Assembly (NCBI GenBank): GCA_029945375.1
Contig: CM057066.1
Location: 1,674,001-1,738,000, forward strand
Reading direction: 5' to 3'
DNA: 64,000 bases
Source: Agaricus subrufescens
Lineage: Eukaryota > Basidiomycota > Agaricomycetes > Agaricales > Agaricaceae
Positions 23,500 through 35,805 of this stretch are shown here, piece after piece. The stretch's first letter is position 1; every line of letters starts with the position of its first letter. A program made the translations under genes and the position numbers. Under the pieces are notes generated by a model that saw only the letters and a program-made list of their open reading frames with translations, did not search any database and was not told the DNA's origin.

Positions 23500-25934
23500 T
23501 TACTGACGATACGCATTAGTCGCGTTCGATGGCATCGTCTGACCGCGATAGGTATCCTCCGAATCTCTAAATGTCGATGATTCTTTGAACGGCAAGAAAG
23601 CACTCGAATCAGAACCTCTGAACCCTGCACCGCTAGAAGTTACCATGAGCTGTTCTGAAGACGCAGCAGCAGCCATGTTCTGGCCACCGATGGGATACCC
23701 AGTGCTACCAGCGTTCGGTGTATTCTTCCTTCGGCGGATAAAGAGGACTCCGATGAGTAAACCAACCAACGCAATGCCCACGATACCAGCCACGACACCT
23801 CCGATGATTGCTCCCTTGTTAGAGTTGGAGGCACCACTGCTACCACCGTTGTTTGAACCCTCGGGGGACCCAGCTCCCTTGGCGCCATCAGCACGAACGC
23901 TGTCAGGAAGCGTACTATCCTGAGCAGTTGGTTGTTGACCAATTTGTCCGTTGCCAAGGATGACAAACGACCCATTCGATGGAATGCCATTGATGACGGT
24001 GAAAAGGTAAGCAGGGCCGGGCTGATAAATGAAAGGATTGGGTGGCGGCTGTGCGACGTGCAGGATAATAGTACCGTCCTCCTTAACAGTGAAAGTATTC
24101 CTGAGCTGCATTCCACGCTGTCCCATGTTCATGGCATGCGTCGTGAATCCACCACGGAGTAATGTGACCATGGCACTAGCAGCGGCGTCATTACTTGAAC
24201 CAGAATACGAGGTGGGAGGGATAGTAATGTCAAAAGGATCGCCACCATAACTGAGTTGCTTTGGCATTCCCGTGGGTTGAGGTCGCGTCTTGGCAGAGAA
24301 GTACAAAGGATAGAAAACTTCAGCCTGGTATGTCGTCGGATAGATCGTTGAGGTATTGACGTCAACGTTAGGGTTGGAACCAGCAATCAGGACCGATGCA
24401 TCAGGAAGAAGCATAGCAGAAGAGTGGTAGAGACGGGCAATGCTTGATGTAGCCAACCCTGCATTCGACCATCTCTTGCCTTTGGGGGCCTTGGGATCGT
24501 AGATTGCGGGCGTGCCAACAGGTCCGGCTGCAAGAGACTCGCCGTAAGGCATAAGGTCGAATGTGGGAGTCTCAAGAGTTGCCTGAGAATAACCCGCCGT
24601 GCCATTAAGACCACCATTCACCACTAGGAGCTTGAGGTCTGGAAGCATAATAAATTGACCCATTGTCCGACCCTCCAACATGTCGTCATCCTGTTCATAA
24701 GCCGGGGTGGACCCATCTTTGGGCTCAGGAGTGATACGTTGGCAGTCTTTCGAAGCTGGGTAATAGAAGGTGTTGATGAAAGGCCAAGAGTAATTGCCGT
24801 ACGCGTATTCAGGCATGTCACTACCACCACAGAAGAGAATCGTAGGAGTGTAGCCATTATCGGGAGTCAGAGGAAGCATGGCCGTAGCACCCGAAGCAGG
24901 GTAGACACGGGCAACACCGTTAGGCATATCAGGAAGCGGTGTCTCAACGTTGGCATTGTGATCCCAAATCACTGCGAAAAGGGCGCATGTATTAGCTAAA
25001 CGAGCTAAGGCTTAGAACTCTGATTTGAGTCTCACCTGTTGACAGGTTTGCCTGAACGAATAATTTACCCGAAGGCATAAGGAAAGTGTGGGCGTAGGCG
25101 TTCAATCCTGAGGTCTTGATGAGGAAGTTGAACGTCTTCGGGTCCTCGTTTCTGGGAGGATAATATTCGTACGTAGGCACAGCAGCTCCACCTTCAAGTT
25201 CAGGATCGGTATTGGGGTAGTTGCGGTTGATATAACCTCCATTAGCGAATCCACCAATAATTACGATGTTACCATCTTCCAAAGCTTCTGCGGCTGAATA
25301 CCATCGCCTGTGGTGCATAGAAAGAACAGTCGGGTCGTCAAACCATTGGCATTGCGGTGAGTTGAAGTTATCCGCCGAGCCACATGGATTCAGCACACGA
25401 ATGGCCTTGCCGCCGTCGAAGTCCTGATACTGTGAGTCCCAGTCTGCGGCTCCATTCGTCGGGTTCTTTTGGGAACCAATGTTGCCACCGACACCAACAG
25501 CGCCATTGCCACCGAACGTAACGAAGGATCCATTTGGCAAATGCATACCAGACGAACAGAACACGTTCGTCCTGACGTCCATGAGTTCTACGTCATGTGT
25601 GTTCAAGTCCCTAGCGAAGAAGTCTAGCAACTAGCAGAGATCGTTGAATAGGTCCACCTACCAAACGGATCCCCATGCAGGATGCCCTTTGATTTGAGCA
25701 GCATTCCCTTCAGCTTTGTCCAAAATATACACCTTTTCCTCATTACCAACGAACATCTAGACAAGCGTCAGATAATGTTTTAATGGTGCCAGGTCAATAT
25801 ATGCGGCGTACCATCATGGCACTGACTTGGGTGTTGCCACCGTCAACAAACGACCCAGCCTTCTGTGCGGCGACATGTGTCGTAACTAATGCGAGCCAAA
25901 GAAAAGACAGCGAAAGGAGTGGATGGCGAAGCAT
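23500..25934 (-). CDS. Glyoxal oxidase-type copper radical oxidase, membrane-anchored (copy 2)
   Basis: Paralogue of the gene at 20261-22801, with the same orientation, domain order and approximate intron positions. ATG 25932-25934 with signal peptide MLRHPLLSLSFLWLALVTTH. Active-site motifs are conserved: NVFCSSGMHLPNG (Cys), RRWYSAAEALEDGN (Tyr), RLYHSSAMLLPDAS (Tyr-His) and TTHAMNMGQR (His). The last, long exon (24972-23500) holds most of the propeller, the DUF1929-type domain, a Gly/Ser/Asn linker, a transmembrane helix (GAIIGGVVAGIVGIALVGLL) and an RRRK stop-transfer motif. The tail differs from copy 1 most strongly beyond the helix, while the catalytic core is highly similar. This is what is expected of an older tandem duplication. 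Predicted product: H2O2 at the cell surface; substrate preference cannot be read from sequence. Confidence 0.93.
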
Positions 25935-28178
25935 GTTTCGCCGCCGGGACCAGGGACAAAGAACAGTATGTAGGGGGAGGGAGAGAGAGAAGAAGAGGTG
26001 GTACTAAAAAGGACACACGACGAATTTAAAAAATCCGGCAGAGACCCCTGCCACCAACGACCCTGAATGTCTGGACATTCATCCGGATCCGAGCCTGGCT
26101 CTGCCTAGCTCCCCCTCGCACGTCTCTTCCAATTGCTATTCTCACCTTTCCATCAATGATATACTCAAAGGTTGCTATGCTGTTATCAGCTCACCGGCAG
26201 CCTCAGCCGTGGTTCCATTTGGATATTTTAAGGTATTTTGACCCACGCGAATAAATACTAGCCCTGCCTTTCGAGCATGTGGAGATATTCGGGCTGTGTA
26301 GCTGCCGTAGAGAGACGGCGAATTTTTCCCGGATCACGAATGAAATTCGGCGTCGAGGCGCCGCAGGAGTGACTACCAAGAACCCATTTGAAAGATATGA
26401 CGAGCACGAACTCAATGACGCGAACGGCGCGAATGGACGAACATCATATATCTGTCATATATGATACTTGTTTGTGCGCCTGATCCCGCACAAGTTCCGC
26501 ACCACTTCGGCACATTTTTTAAAAATAGTCCGCTCCGCTCCCTAATAATAGAACGAGTTCAATTTTCAATGCACTCTTTTCTACTTGGCTGGATACCACG
26601 CTCTGAACTATCTGGGCGCTGGATTGTTTGAGTCTAAAGAGAGGTGCGATGATCGCGGAGGGTCGAGCCTACCTATCACCCACTGACACTTGTCTAGTAC
26701 TTCGGCAAAAGCCCTGTGAGGCAGTGCACTGAGTGCCTATTTGTCGATCAACCACACGTACTTTCAAGAAGTCAGGCCATCCTGACAATTGTTGCTATGA
26801 GCGTTGCGAGACGCGATGCGGGTAAGGATGACCGTATCGGCTCGTTCAGACCACTTGTTCTTCGTTGTCTCATGCCCTCTTCCTATAAAAATTTGGTACT
26901 CGCTGAACAAGTTACCCCAATCGGCCTAGTGTTAAACACACTGGAAGACATACGACAAAACATCCTATGGTAACGTGTAGTAAAATACTATGCCTACAAA
27001 TAGGTAAATGACATCGTTGACATGAAGTGGAAATACTAGATGTTTATCAGAGCGAAACGTTCGACGTTCGTTGTCCATTGAACTCTACATGCATTGATCA
27101 CCACACCCTCGGCGTGCCACAACACTGGCGTCTAAATACCGGGCTTCCGTCTGACCGATTATTCGCCGAAACACGGAGGAGGCATCTTGGCAACTTCTTG
27201 GTGACGATATACCAGCGCCGTGTTCGAGCCAAATGCGTTTTGCCCCTAAGTATTTTCACCACTGGCCACCTCATAGACGATCATAACAATCGCAACGGCA
27301 GACTCACAGGTCAACTTGCCCACACCGCTCTGATAGCCGAGCATCTCAAGTGTACTACCCACCGTGGTGCATTGTCCTACCCTGGTAGGATATCAACTCC
27401 GAAGCGATCCGTATGTCGGCCTGCCCTCCACGAGTCGTGAGTTCGTCACAAGGTTACATGCCTGCAGACTTTCTACAACACGTACAGCAAACGATAATTC
27501 TGCCTCTGAAAATATAGCGGGCGGTACTATAGCTTCTTTGTATACGGCAGCTCGTGATCGTTATCGAAAATCTCGTTGCGACCCTGCAGCGAGCGTACAG
27601 CCGAGCCCTCGTTCAAGGTACCGTTTCATTTATACCATCACAAATGGTAATGAGCCCCTCACTCCTGCTGTCATTCTTACGTCTCTTGTATACTCATTGA
27701 ATTAGCCATGCCAAACTCATGCCGTGCCTCTTCAGCGCTTCAGCGGGTAACCACTCTATACCTAATGATTGCCTGACAATGAATGTTCAGGGTGGTTCAA
27801 CACTGGCAAGTGGGCCTCTTCGCCGGCGAAGATCAAGGAACAACGTGCAACGTGAAGCCTAGCTTGTAAGTAGCGGGGCAACATAATGCCCACTGGGGAC
27901 GATGTCCCATGATTATTGCCAATTAAAGAAGCATGTGTGTATGTATGTTTCAATGCACCCGAAGACCAACATCACTGGCGTGTGTCTTTTCCCACTTTAA
28001 TGGTCACAACAGGAGAAGGTTTGTCTTTAGACTAGTCATATTCTTCAAGATGGTATATCTTTATAACAGCGTCACACGTTTCGCAGGCACGTTTGTGTGT
28101 GCTGTCTTTAGTAAATAAGAAAGCTGAAGGTGAGAATCGACGACAGAGTCGTTCACCACTGGCAGCCAGCGTCCAGCC
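25935..28178. other. Long divergent intergenic region
   Basis: About 2.2 kb between the divergent starts of glyoxal oxidase copy 2 and the acid phosphatase. It contains open frames of up to about 137 codons on the plus strand (27027-27440) without family resemblance or splice logic. A small inverted repeat ATCATATA...TATATGAT is at 26442-26464. No gene recognised. Confidence 0.5.
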
Positions 28179-30279
28179 ATGCGCTTCATCTCATCTTTCT
28201 GGATCCTCCTCGGAATTGCTGCTTCATACGTTGGGGCAACAAACATAATTCATTTCCCTCCGGAACAGACCGAAATTAACAACTTGACTTTCATTCTCAA
28301 CACCAACGAGCCTTTCGGTATCTTCAACTCGTCTTTCACCCCTGACAAAATTTATGGAACCTACAACTGGTGTAACATGCCGCACGTCCGTACAAGGGAG
28401 TACAAGTACGTTTAACTCCTTTTGCCCCTATCGCGACATCATTAGCTAAACGTTGAATATCACACTGCCACAAATCAGAACGCCTCCTAAACAGTACAAG
28501 CTAGTATATGTGGAAGCCATTCAACGTCACCAAAAGCGAACTCCCTACAACACAAACACCTATTTCAAAGAGCTCATTGGCTGGGATTGTGGTAATCATG
28601 GACGGACAGTCGGACTCCACAGGTACGCTTCCCACAGTTTGATTAATGATCTCAACCGTTGATGAAAGAGCTATAGCACATCTTTTCCCGAGACCCAAAT
28701 CCAGGTGTGTTAAACGTGATGTTACAATGAAATGAGTTGTTGATTTACACCTCTCAGTGGCAAGCCGATTTCCCGTCGGCGAACCCTTTCACGACCACGG
28801 TAGGCTATGGCTTCCAAAACAGCACGTACGTTTCGTATGGACTTGTACCACTTCCGCGTACTCAAAGTCCTTCAGTTGTCAGTTCCCTGGAATCACGTCT
28901 GAAGGTCAAGAAGATGCAAGGGTCCACGGTCAAGTGTGTCCCTCTACTACACACATCGACACGATTAGGCTGATTACTCTGTACAGGACCTAAGGGAGGT
29001 CTACTTCAACCGCCTCGGTCTTAGCGAGGTATACGACAGCAGGACATCTCAAGTCCGTGAGTCTCATATCCAGTCTAGCCGCGGTAACCCTCTTTATTGA
29101 AAACTCTAGGCGTAACAAACAATGTGATCACTTCCGAAGTTGCATCTGGTTCCTGCAAAGGACTTTGGCCCAAAAGCGATACTGTCCCAGTCCTAATCGA
29201 GTCAAGCGCCATCGACTCCCTCGAGCCAACCTACTCTTGTCCCAATGCCGATGCCATCAAGAACAACTATACAACCGGCGCCGGGGGTGCTACCTGGAAA
29301 GAACATCTTACCGCCACCGCTACTCTCTTTGCCAAGCTAGACAGTATTACTGGAATCCAGAATCCTGATACAGCTGGATGGCATGCGAGTTGGGACCAGT
29401 GAGTGTTGCCCCGTATACAATCACCACTTCCTTCCACAATAACACGATCCCCTTTATAGTAACTACGACAATCTGAGTGCCAAACAGTGCCATGGAAAGC
29501 CTCTTTCCTGTGATAGAAACGATACCCTAGTTTGCGTCACACAAGACGAAGTACGTCAAATTAATCCATAATTGTATTTAATTGTTGTTAACCATATTGC
29601 TCCCGTCGGACATAGGCCAACCAAATCTACCGCCTCGGTAATTGGGAATACTCATACAACTACCGAGACGCTCCCGATTCAACCAGCTATTCTTGCAAAC
29701 ACTACGGCGCTTGGTTCCTCCAACTCCAAGATCACCTCCAACAAGTCATGGACGGAAAATCCGACCTGAAGTTCTTCTACAATGTACGCACACGCTCGCC
29801 TTTTTTCCTTTCCAGACAAGAAAAAAACACAAGACTTAAACGAATTATGGTACTTAGATTGCTCATGATGGATCCATGGCGTCTATGTTGGGTTGTTTAC
29901 AAATCAGTCAAATGGTTTGGCCCGGAATGGGATCAGAGACAACTTTCGAGCTGTATGAAGGTCCATCTAATGGTAACGACTATGGTCATAGGAAGCAGGA
30001 ATTCGCTGTCAGCTGTCGGGACGACGACAGCTTAGACAACAATGGTCACAGCAAGAATGGCAAGCAGTACTACTTGCGTGTGATGTGGGGCGGACAACCG
30101 ATGAAGACATCAACGCACATGGGCACTCTTGATCTAATTCCCATCGAGACCTTCTTTGACTGTAAACATTCCATCTATTTCTACTACCCAAAACAATGGA
30201 TTCCTGACGGACCTTTATAGACATCAACCAATATATCGGTACCGGTGAAGAACTTCTCCAAGAGTGTTTGTCTTCATAA
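28179..30279 (+). CDS. Secreted histidine acid phosphatase
   Basis: Histidine phosphatase superfamily, branch 2 (phytase/acid phosphatase type). Such enzymes release phosphate from organic esters outside the cell. Signal peptide MRFISSFWILLGIAASYVGA from ATG 28179. Catalytic RHxxRTP motif: EAIQRHQKRTPYNTNTYF at about 28516-28570. The C-terminal proton-donor HD motif, IAHDGSMASMLG, is at about 29850-29890. Resolved early exons are 28179-28405, 28479-28622, 28677-28704 (28 nt only) and 28758 onward. The frame then runs through NSTCQFPGITSEGQEDARVH, VTNNVITSEVASG, LEPTYSCPNADAI and NPDTAGWHASWDQ. The final exon, YINQYIGTGEELLQECLSS, stops at 30277-30279. Around ten introns in all. Asn-x-Ser/Thr sites and paired Cys fit a secreted glycoprotein. 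Length and layout match basidiomycete relatives of this family. Confidence 0.9.
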
Positions 30280-30622
30280 TTGGATAGCCTTGCTTTAGCC
30301 TGCTATCTCTTTAGGGTAGGGATGTATAAGTAATAATTTATGATTTTTATGGAGTTGAGATTGCGATGAAAGTTACATATGATGTACAATGCGGTTGAAA
30401 TAATTACATACAATAACAGTCCCACCGCTACTTAATCCTCAATAGTATTTCCCCACCCCAATCGTGGTCATCATCGGGCAAAAGCTGAGCATAAGCCTCC
30501 CCCCTCACTCGCCACGAAGCCTGAGGCATACCGCGCCCTCAAAATAATACTCCAATGGCGCTAGGAGGGTTCAAGCAAGCCATATCCAACCCCAGTCGCA
30601 ATGTTGTATCCAACTTTGCAAC
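30280..30622. other. Convergent intergenic region
   Basis: About 340 bases between two stop codons. Nothing beyond probable 3' ends. Confidence 0.5.
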
Positions 30623-32138
30623 CTACGTCATCGCATCTCCCACCCTCGTATTATCACTCGACGGAGTATCCAGATATCCCGCCCTACACCTCTCGATCGT
30701 GTTTACACGATACATAGGTGTAGGTATCGATATAGGCGATGTCACTATTGTACCAGCTTGAGTACGTTCACCTTCAATCGTAAGTTCGTAGTTGCATTCA
30801 GATGCCGGTCGTGATTCGGTGTTTGCTCGACTTTCTAAGTCGTCTTTGTATGTCGTGAAATTGGTTTGGTTACATCGGGATTGTGACATGCCGACTTGGA
30901 CAATCATGACTGTCGGAACAAGACCAACTATTTGAACTAATCCGGCGTCTAATAGAAGCTAAAGTTGTGCTTTAGTTGAGACGAAGGAGGAAGACAGTAG
31001 ACCGGGGAACGTACGAGGTCTAAGACGACATCTAAAATAATATATATCGAGTAGATCAGCCCGGACTCGACGCTGGCATAGTATAAATGAGAAAATTTCC
31101 CACAGACAGAAAAGGACATGGCAACTCACAAAATGGCGATAGCAATCTTGTACTTTTTCAATAATGACGGGCCGAGAATGCTCCGGGTTTGCTTCGCTAT
31201 CCACCAAATTCGGCCAGCTGAAAAGCAGGATATCTGAGTTCACCAAAACAAAAATAAGACCCGATATGGGAAAACAAGCACATACCCATAAGGCTGGTCA
31301 CCATAACGTTAAGTGCGAGCGTTAAGAATTGGAAGGCGTTGAGTAGATTATGGCCGTGATTTTGGTGCTCGACGTGCGAGAACCCGACGAACAGATAACC
31401 GCAAACTTGGAGGGGTTTAGCGTCTAAGGCATGAGGAAGTACGAGGGAAAGGCGCACCTGTGCCACCTAGCAAAATCAGACCAGGGAAGATGAGTATCCG
31501 TATGCTATTCTTCCACAAGGTATAGCAGCGATAGATCTAGACCGTTCAATGTTGAGTTCAATCAGCATGGTCAGTCTCAATGCGCTACTTACGAGTAACA
31601 TATCTGCAACAATGCTAATATGTCGGGATCAGATTTAGTTCCACCCAGGATCATTCACGTATACTCACTTGCTCGTGATGTAAAGCAAGAATTTATATTG
31701 GAGTATCGTCGCTGGAATCTCCGGCTTCCCGTCCCCGTCCGGATCATCGTCATCCGAGGGATGTTCTGTTAGAATGCACGCATAGAGTAGGCTTATTGCC
31801 CACACAACATCGGCGGCGGCGAGCGAAAACATAATAGTTATGGCGCTAAGAATCACTTTCTGTGATGACTGCGAGTTGCGAATGAGGAAATGGAGGCAGG
31901 TCCCAAAGAGTGCCACATAGAGACCTGTTACAAGGGGAGGAGGCGGTCAATAATGCGATAGTTCCTGGCTGAGGGGACTAACCAAATAGGAACATTTCGA
32001 ACTGTATCATGACTTTAAGTTGATGATCGAAAGCATACAATGAGAATTACTCACTAGTACCGACGAAGTATAGCCTGTGACAGAGTAGTATACGTCGTCT
32101 TTCGAGGCCGACAACATCGTATGGAGGCCCTTGTCCAT
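30623..32138 (-). CDS. Multi-pass (7TM-like) membrane protein, Agaricomycete family
   Basis: Second member in this window of the Agaricomycete seven-helix membrane family, on the minus strand with ATG at 32136-32138 (MDKGLHTMLSASKDDVYYSV). Helices and hallmarks in order: FEMFLFGLYVALFGTCLHFL, an ITIMFSLAAADVVWAISLLY segment, a very acidic extracellular loop (PSDDDDPDGDG), ADMLL then IYRCYTLWKNSIRILIFPGL, LTLALNVMVTSLM, AGRIWWIAKQTRSILG (the usual RIWW end of helix five), and VQIVGLVPTVMIVQVGMSQ. The tail is Thr/Ser-rich with no polyQ and stops at 30623. About eight short introns are inferred; the smallest exons near 31.6 kb are uncertain. It is clearly only distantly related to the gene at 9706-11321. 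Function unknown; the stop could be misplaced if a further 3' intron exists. Confidence 0.75.
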
Positions 32139-35100
32139 GATGATTAGATATTTTCTGTTCCTTGCTTGGGGTTGTTCAGGAGGCGGGAAAGTGGGTTATG
32201 GACTTTCACTGTCGGCAACTCATCAGGTGGGCTGGGTGACGGGGCAGCAATGCTGGGGAGGGAGCAGATAGTGGTTCGTGGCCAGAGAGGAAATCATTGA
32301 AATGATGTATTTCAGGGGACCCTGACGTGGAAAATCCCCTGTTCACATGTGGCTCAGTGTGACTTCACACCCGCCGCATCACTATTTTTGCGGCCTCCAT
32401 AGGCTGTCATGTTACTCGAAGCCATCCGGCATGAGAAAAAATACCAAGTATGTGGGAGATTCTTGATAAACAAGAATTCTTCCAAAGTGCATATGCCCCC
32501 CTAGTTTCAGAGAATATCGCTGTCTCATCGGTAGAATCAACCTGCGAGTTTGCTCCGATCTCCGCTGCGACATATGCGTCATTTGAGAGACGTAGAAAAT
32601 GGGTGGACAATGCGTCCCCCATACCGTGAGAGGACGGCGTATTTCCGTACACACGAGCTCGGCGTCTTGGTCAATCGCAAATGAGTGCATACCGGCCGGA
32701 GCCCTCTCCACTATCAATCTGTTTTGTCACTCATCTATCTGGGAATCATTGCGATGGTGAGAAATGCCAAGGCACCTGATGAATAAATTGAATAACTTGC
32801 TGCCTCAGAGGCTGATTGCTGGGTGGCAAGAGTGGGTTCCAGGACAGAAGAACTTCGATGGTGAAGGCCAGACCATGAGACACGGCCAGTTTGTCTGCCT
32901 TTGGACCATCCCATTCATGTGGTGGAGTCTATTATTGGTGTGATGCCCGACAAGCGGGAGAAAGCTAGAGACAATGGGAGAATGATAGAGATGAAGTGAG
33001 CATATACGGACAACAACAAGATGTAGCGTACGTGTCAGGATGAGTGTTCGAGGTGACGGTCCCCTGCGTTATTCCCAGAGACGGACAGAGGGGGCGGATG
33101 GTCAAGAAACATATTCCCGACGTTTTCTGCTTTTAGCGGCGGATATATATTTTAAGCTCGTCTTCACATTGCCAGCGACCTACGGCTGCTCCTCGGCACG
33201 AGGGATCTACATGGCCTTCCCACTCTCCGCTCGTATATCGGCCCGCTGTCACAAATGCAGTCTGCGAGGTAGATGAGATGGGTAATGAGATATCAAATCT
33301 GGCATACGCAGTCCGTTCCGGTAATGATGCGATGACACAGTCGCCAGTGCGGAAAAGGCGGCATGTTAGGCCATAGCTCCCAGTGATGACCTTGCATAAT
33401 GGCCGGGGCGAAGACAATGGGCGGATCAGCGTTTGTTTGGCCGTGTGTACGCGTTATTTAAGGGCAGCCTGGCGTCGATGACACTTGTTCCTACTTACCC
33501 GGCTGTCCAGTCTCCAGTGCTCGTTCTCGCCCTTTGCCCGGGGCTCCTTTGCCTCCTGCGACGTCTCCCTTCACGGTTCGAACGCGGCTCCAGCCACACC
33601 CGCCGCCCGAGGGTTCTGCTCTCGGGTGTCATCTAACCCTATTGCATCCACGGCCTCTGGCTTCCCCCTTCACGCTCGGAGATTAGTTTGCTTCGTTTGG
33701 CCATAGTGGTGGCTGGAGGACACGCGCTGGACATTGAATCTTAGCTCTAAGATGCCGTGTCTTTTTCTGATGCGATGATTCCACATTCTTGCCTCTTATC
33801 GCTCCTCCGGAACGTGCCCATAGTGCAGTTATGTCTCGATTCCACACAGACCTCCGCTAGTGATGCCTCGGGAATCCTGTATCTTGTGAACCTCCACACA
33901 GGATCTCATACCCCCTTGTATGTTTTCCAGCGAGATATCGGATAGGCAACGCCGGAAAGCGCGGGGTCTTGTCGACGATGTTTCTTTCGACACGTCATAT
34001 GGGCACCAGAGGGGCGTCGCGGGACCTTTGAGCAGAATGGTTGGATGAGCAGCCCCGCACAGACACGTTCGGTGGGTTTCCGCACAGGCCCTTTTCGGGC
34101 TATTCCCTACCCATTCCACTACGCCTTTTGATTCTTGTCTCGGGTTACGCTGTGTTCTCACGCGTTGCAATCTGATCTCGCCCTCGAGCAAACGCACAGG
34201 TTGTCAGGGCCCGAGCCTAAGGCTCAACCTTTATACCCGGTGGTATTTACGCAAAACTTCGTGCACCGGTGGTCACAGTTCCCCTTATGTGTGGATATTT
34301 TTACACACTGAGGGTGATTGGAGGGGCCCAAACACAACGAAATTTGCATGGCTACGTCGCGATTCCACGGCCGTGGTTCAAAGGGAAGACTATCAGGTTG
34401 CAAGTATATAGGATCCGTACAGGACGATACTGGCTGGATATGACCGTCCGTGGAACGCCTTGGCACGGCATACCAGCATACTCGAAGCAATGGCCTATCC
34501 AACGTCTCGAAGATTGTCATGTCAGAGGCAACTACCCTTCATGTTACCCCAACTTCAGCGCTTTCATTTCAGAAAGCATGACCGTTTAGCTGGCCACTCA
34601 TTAGTAGCGGTTCTCATCCTTAGTTTGCCTTTTCTTAGGTTCGCGGTACAGAAGATGGCAGGGCGTGCCTCTTGCCAGCTCCGCATTAATTTGGTGGAAG
34701 CCTCTAGCACCTCTCCTTTTCAATGATGTTTGCGAAGACCCGAACTCGTATGTACCTTCCATGGGTCACCCGACTTTCCACGACTTGGATCTGTTCTACT
34801 GTTGCCTACATGTCTTGTTGCTGAGGAGTCACGGGAAAGGTCAGATCCGATGCCGCTTGCGGTTTGTAGCTGGGGATATGATTACATGTTGGCCTCTTCG
34901 TTGTGGTCGAAGTTGTGACCAATGAGTTGCAACAGAGCTTTGCGCTCGAGGCGGCCACCTCGATACAAGATCCGACTGTAACTCTTGTCTTCTGGTTGCG
35001 AATTGTTGCGTCCATCTGTGCATGTGATCTCTTCCTATTGATGAGGCACAAGATTTGGGTTACGGCGCGATCCCTGTCCCGTACGGGAATGTCATGTCTC

Positions 35101-35805
35101 ATGTGTTGTTATTGTCGACGAGGCGAGCGAGCGGTTGAACACTCTGGTGTGGAGTCGGTAATAGTCGGTGATAGCAAACCTCTTTAAGCGGAGTGAGGTC
35201 GCTTCGGCCATGCATTGTGTACCTGGCACGAACTGCTCGACGAAATGGCTTCTTCGCATAAGGGAAAGTCCGGGTTGTCATGATCCGGATGAGTATTGAT
35301 GGGGCAAGAACCCGCGAAAGTGGTGGCTGCTCAGGCAACGCGGCGGGGAAAGCTCATGCTTCGAGAGTACATGATTGCAATGGTTGATTGCTGGCATGGC
35401 TTGTCAACGAGTGCGGGGCTCTTGTGGACAGCGTGCTCATAATTTTTTTCCCATCTTTGTCTTCGGGCAAACCTGTCATGAACCTTGTCCATCCCGGATC
35501 AGGAAGGTATGCCCGTGTTTCTTTGATAACTTAACGAAAGCATTCACTTTTTCTTTTCAGGGTAGGTTTTCGGATGTTGCACCCGTTGTCGCCTTCGAGA
35601 GCAGACAAACCACCGTACGTTAGCTAGTGTAGACGTAGATAGCAGGCTCGCTTGTAGGATATTCGCACGGTTGTGATATATGTGACGGGCGACTCGGAAT
35701 ACATTATAGGAACAACCATTTTCCGGGCCCAAACTCCTGCGTTCATTCCTTCGACAGTCGGAAGAACCAACCCCCATATATGCAGAGATCCTGCGGCCGG
35801 GAAAC
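32139..35805. other. Long divergent intergenic region upstream of the transcription factor
   Basis: About 3.7 kb without any gene that I can support. It holds TATA-like stretches (about 33143-33155) and pyrimidine tracts followed by AG near 35.5 kb that could belong to 5' UTR introns. Short open frames occur on both strands, none with recognisable families. A long regulatory leader for the downstream regulator gene is possible. Confidence 0.45.

Noticed and set aside
26442..26464. Short inverted repeat ATCATATA...TATATGAT
   Set aside because: AT-rich and too short to distinguish from chance; no adjacent start or terminator context.
27027..27440. 137-codon plus-strand open frame in the 25.9-28.2 kb gap
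   Set aside because: No signal peptide, no family resemblance, no splice context; length is possible by chance in 2.2 kb over six frames.
32412..32717. 101-codon minus-strand frame
   Set aside because: No homology pattern, overlaps another equally open frame, and composition is not protein-like.
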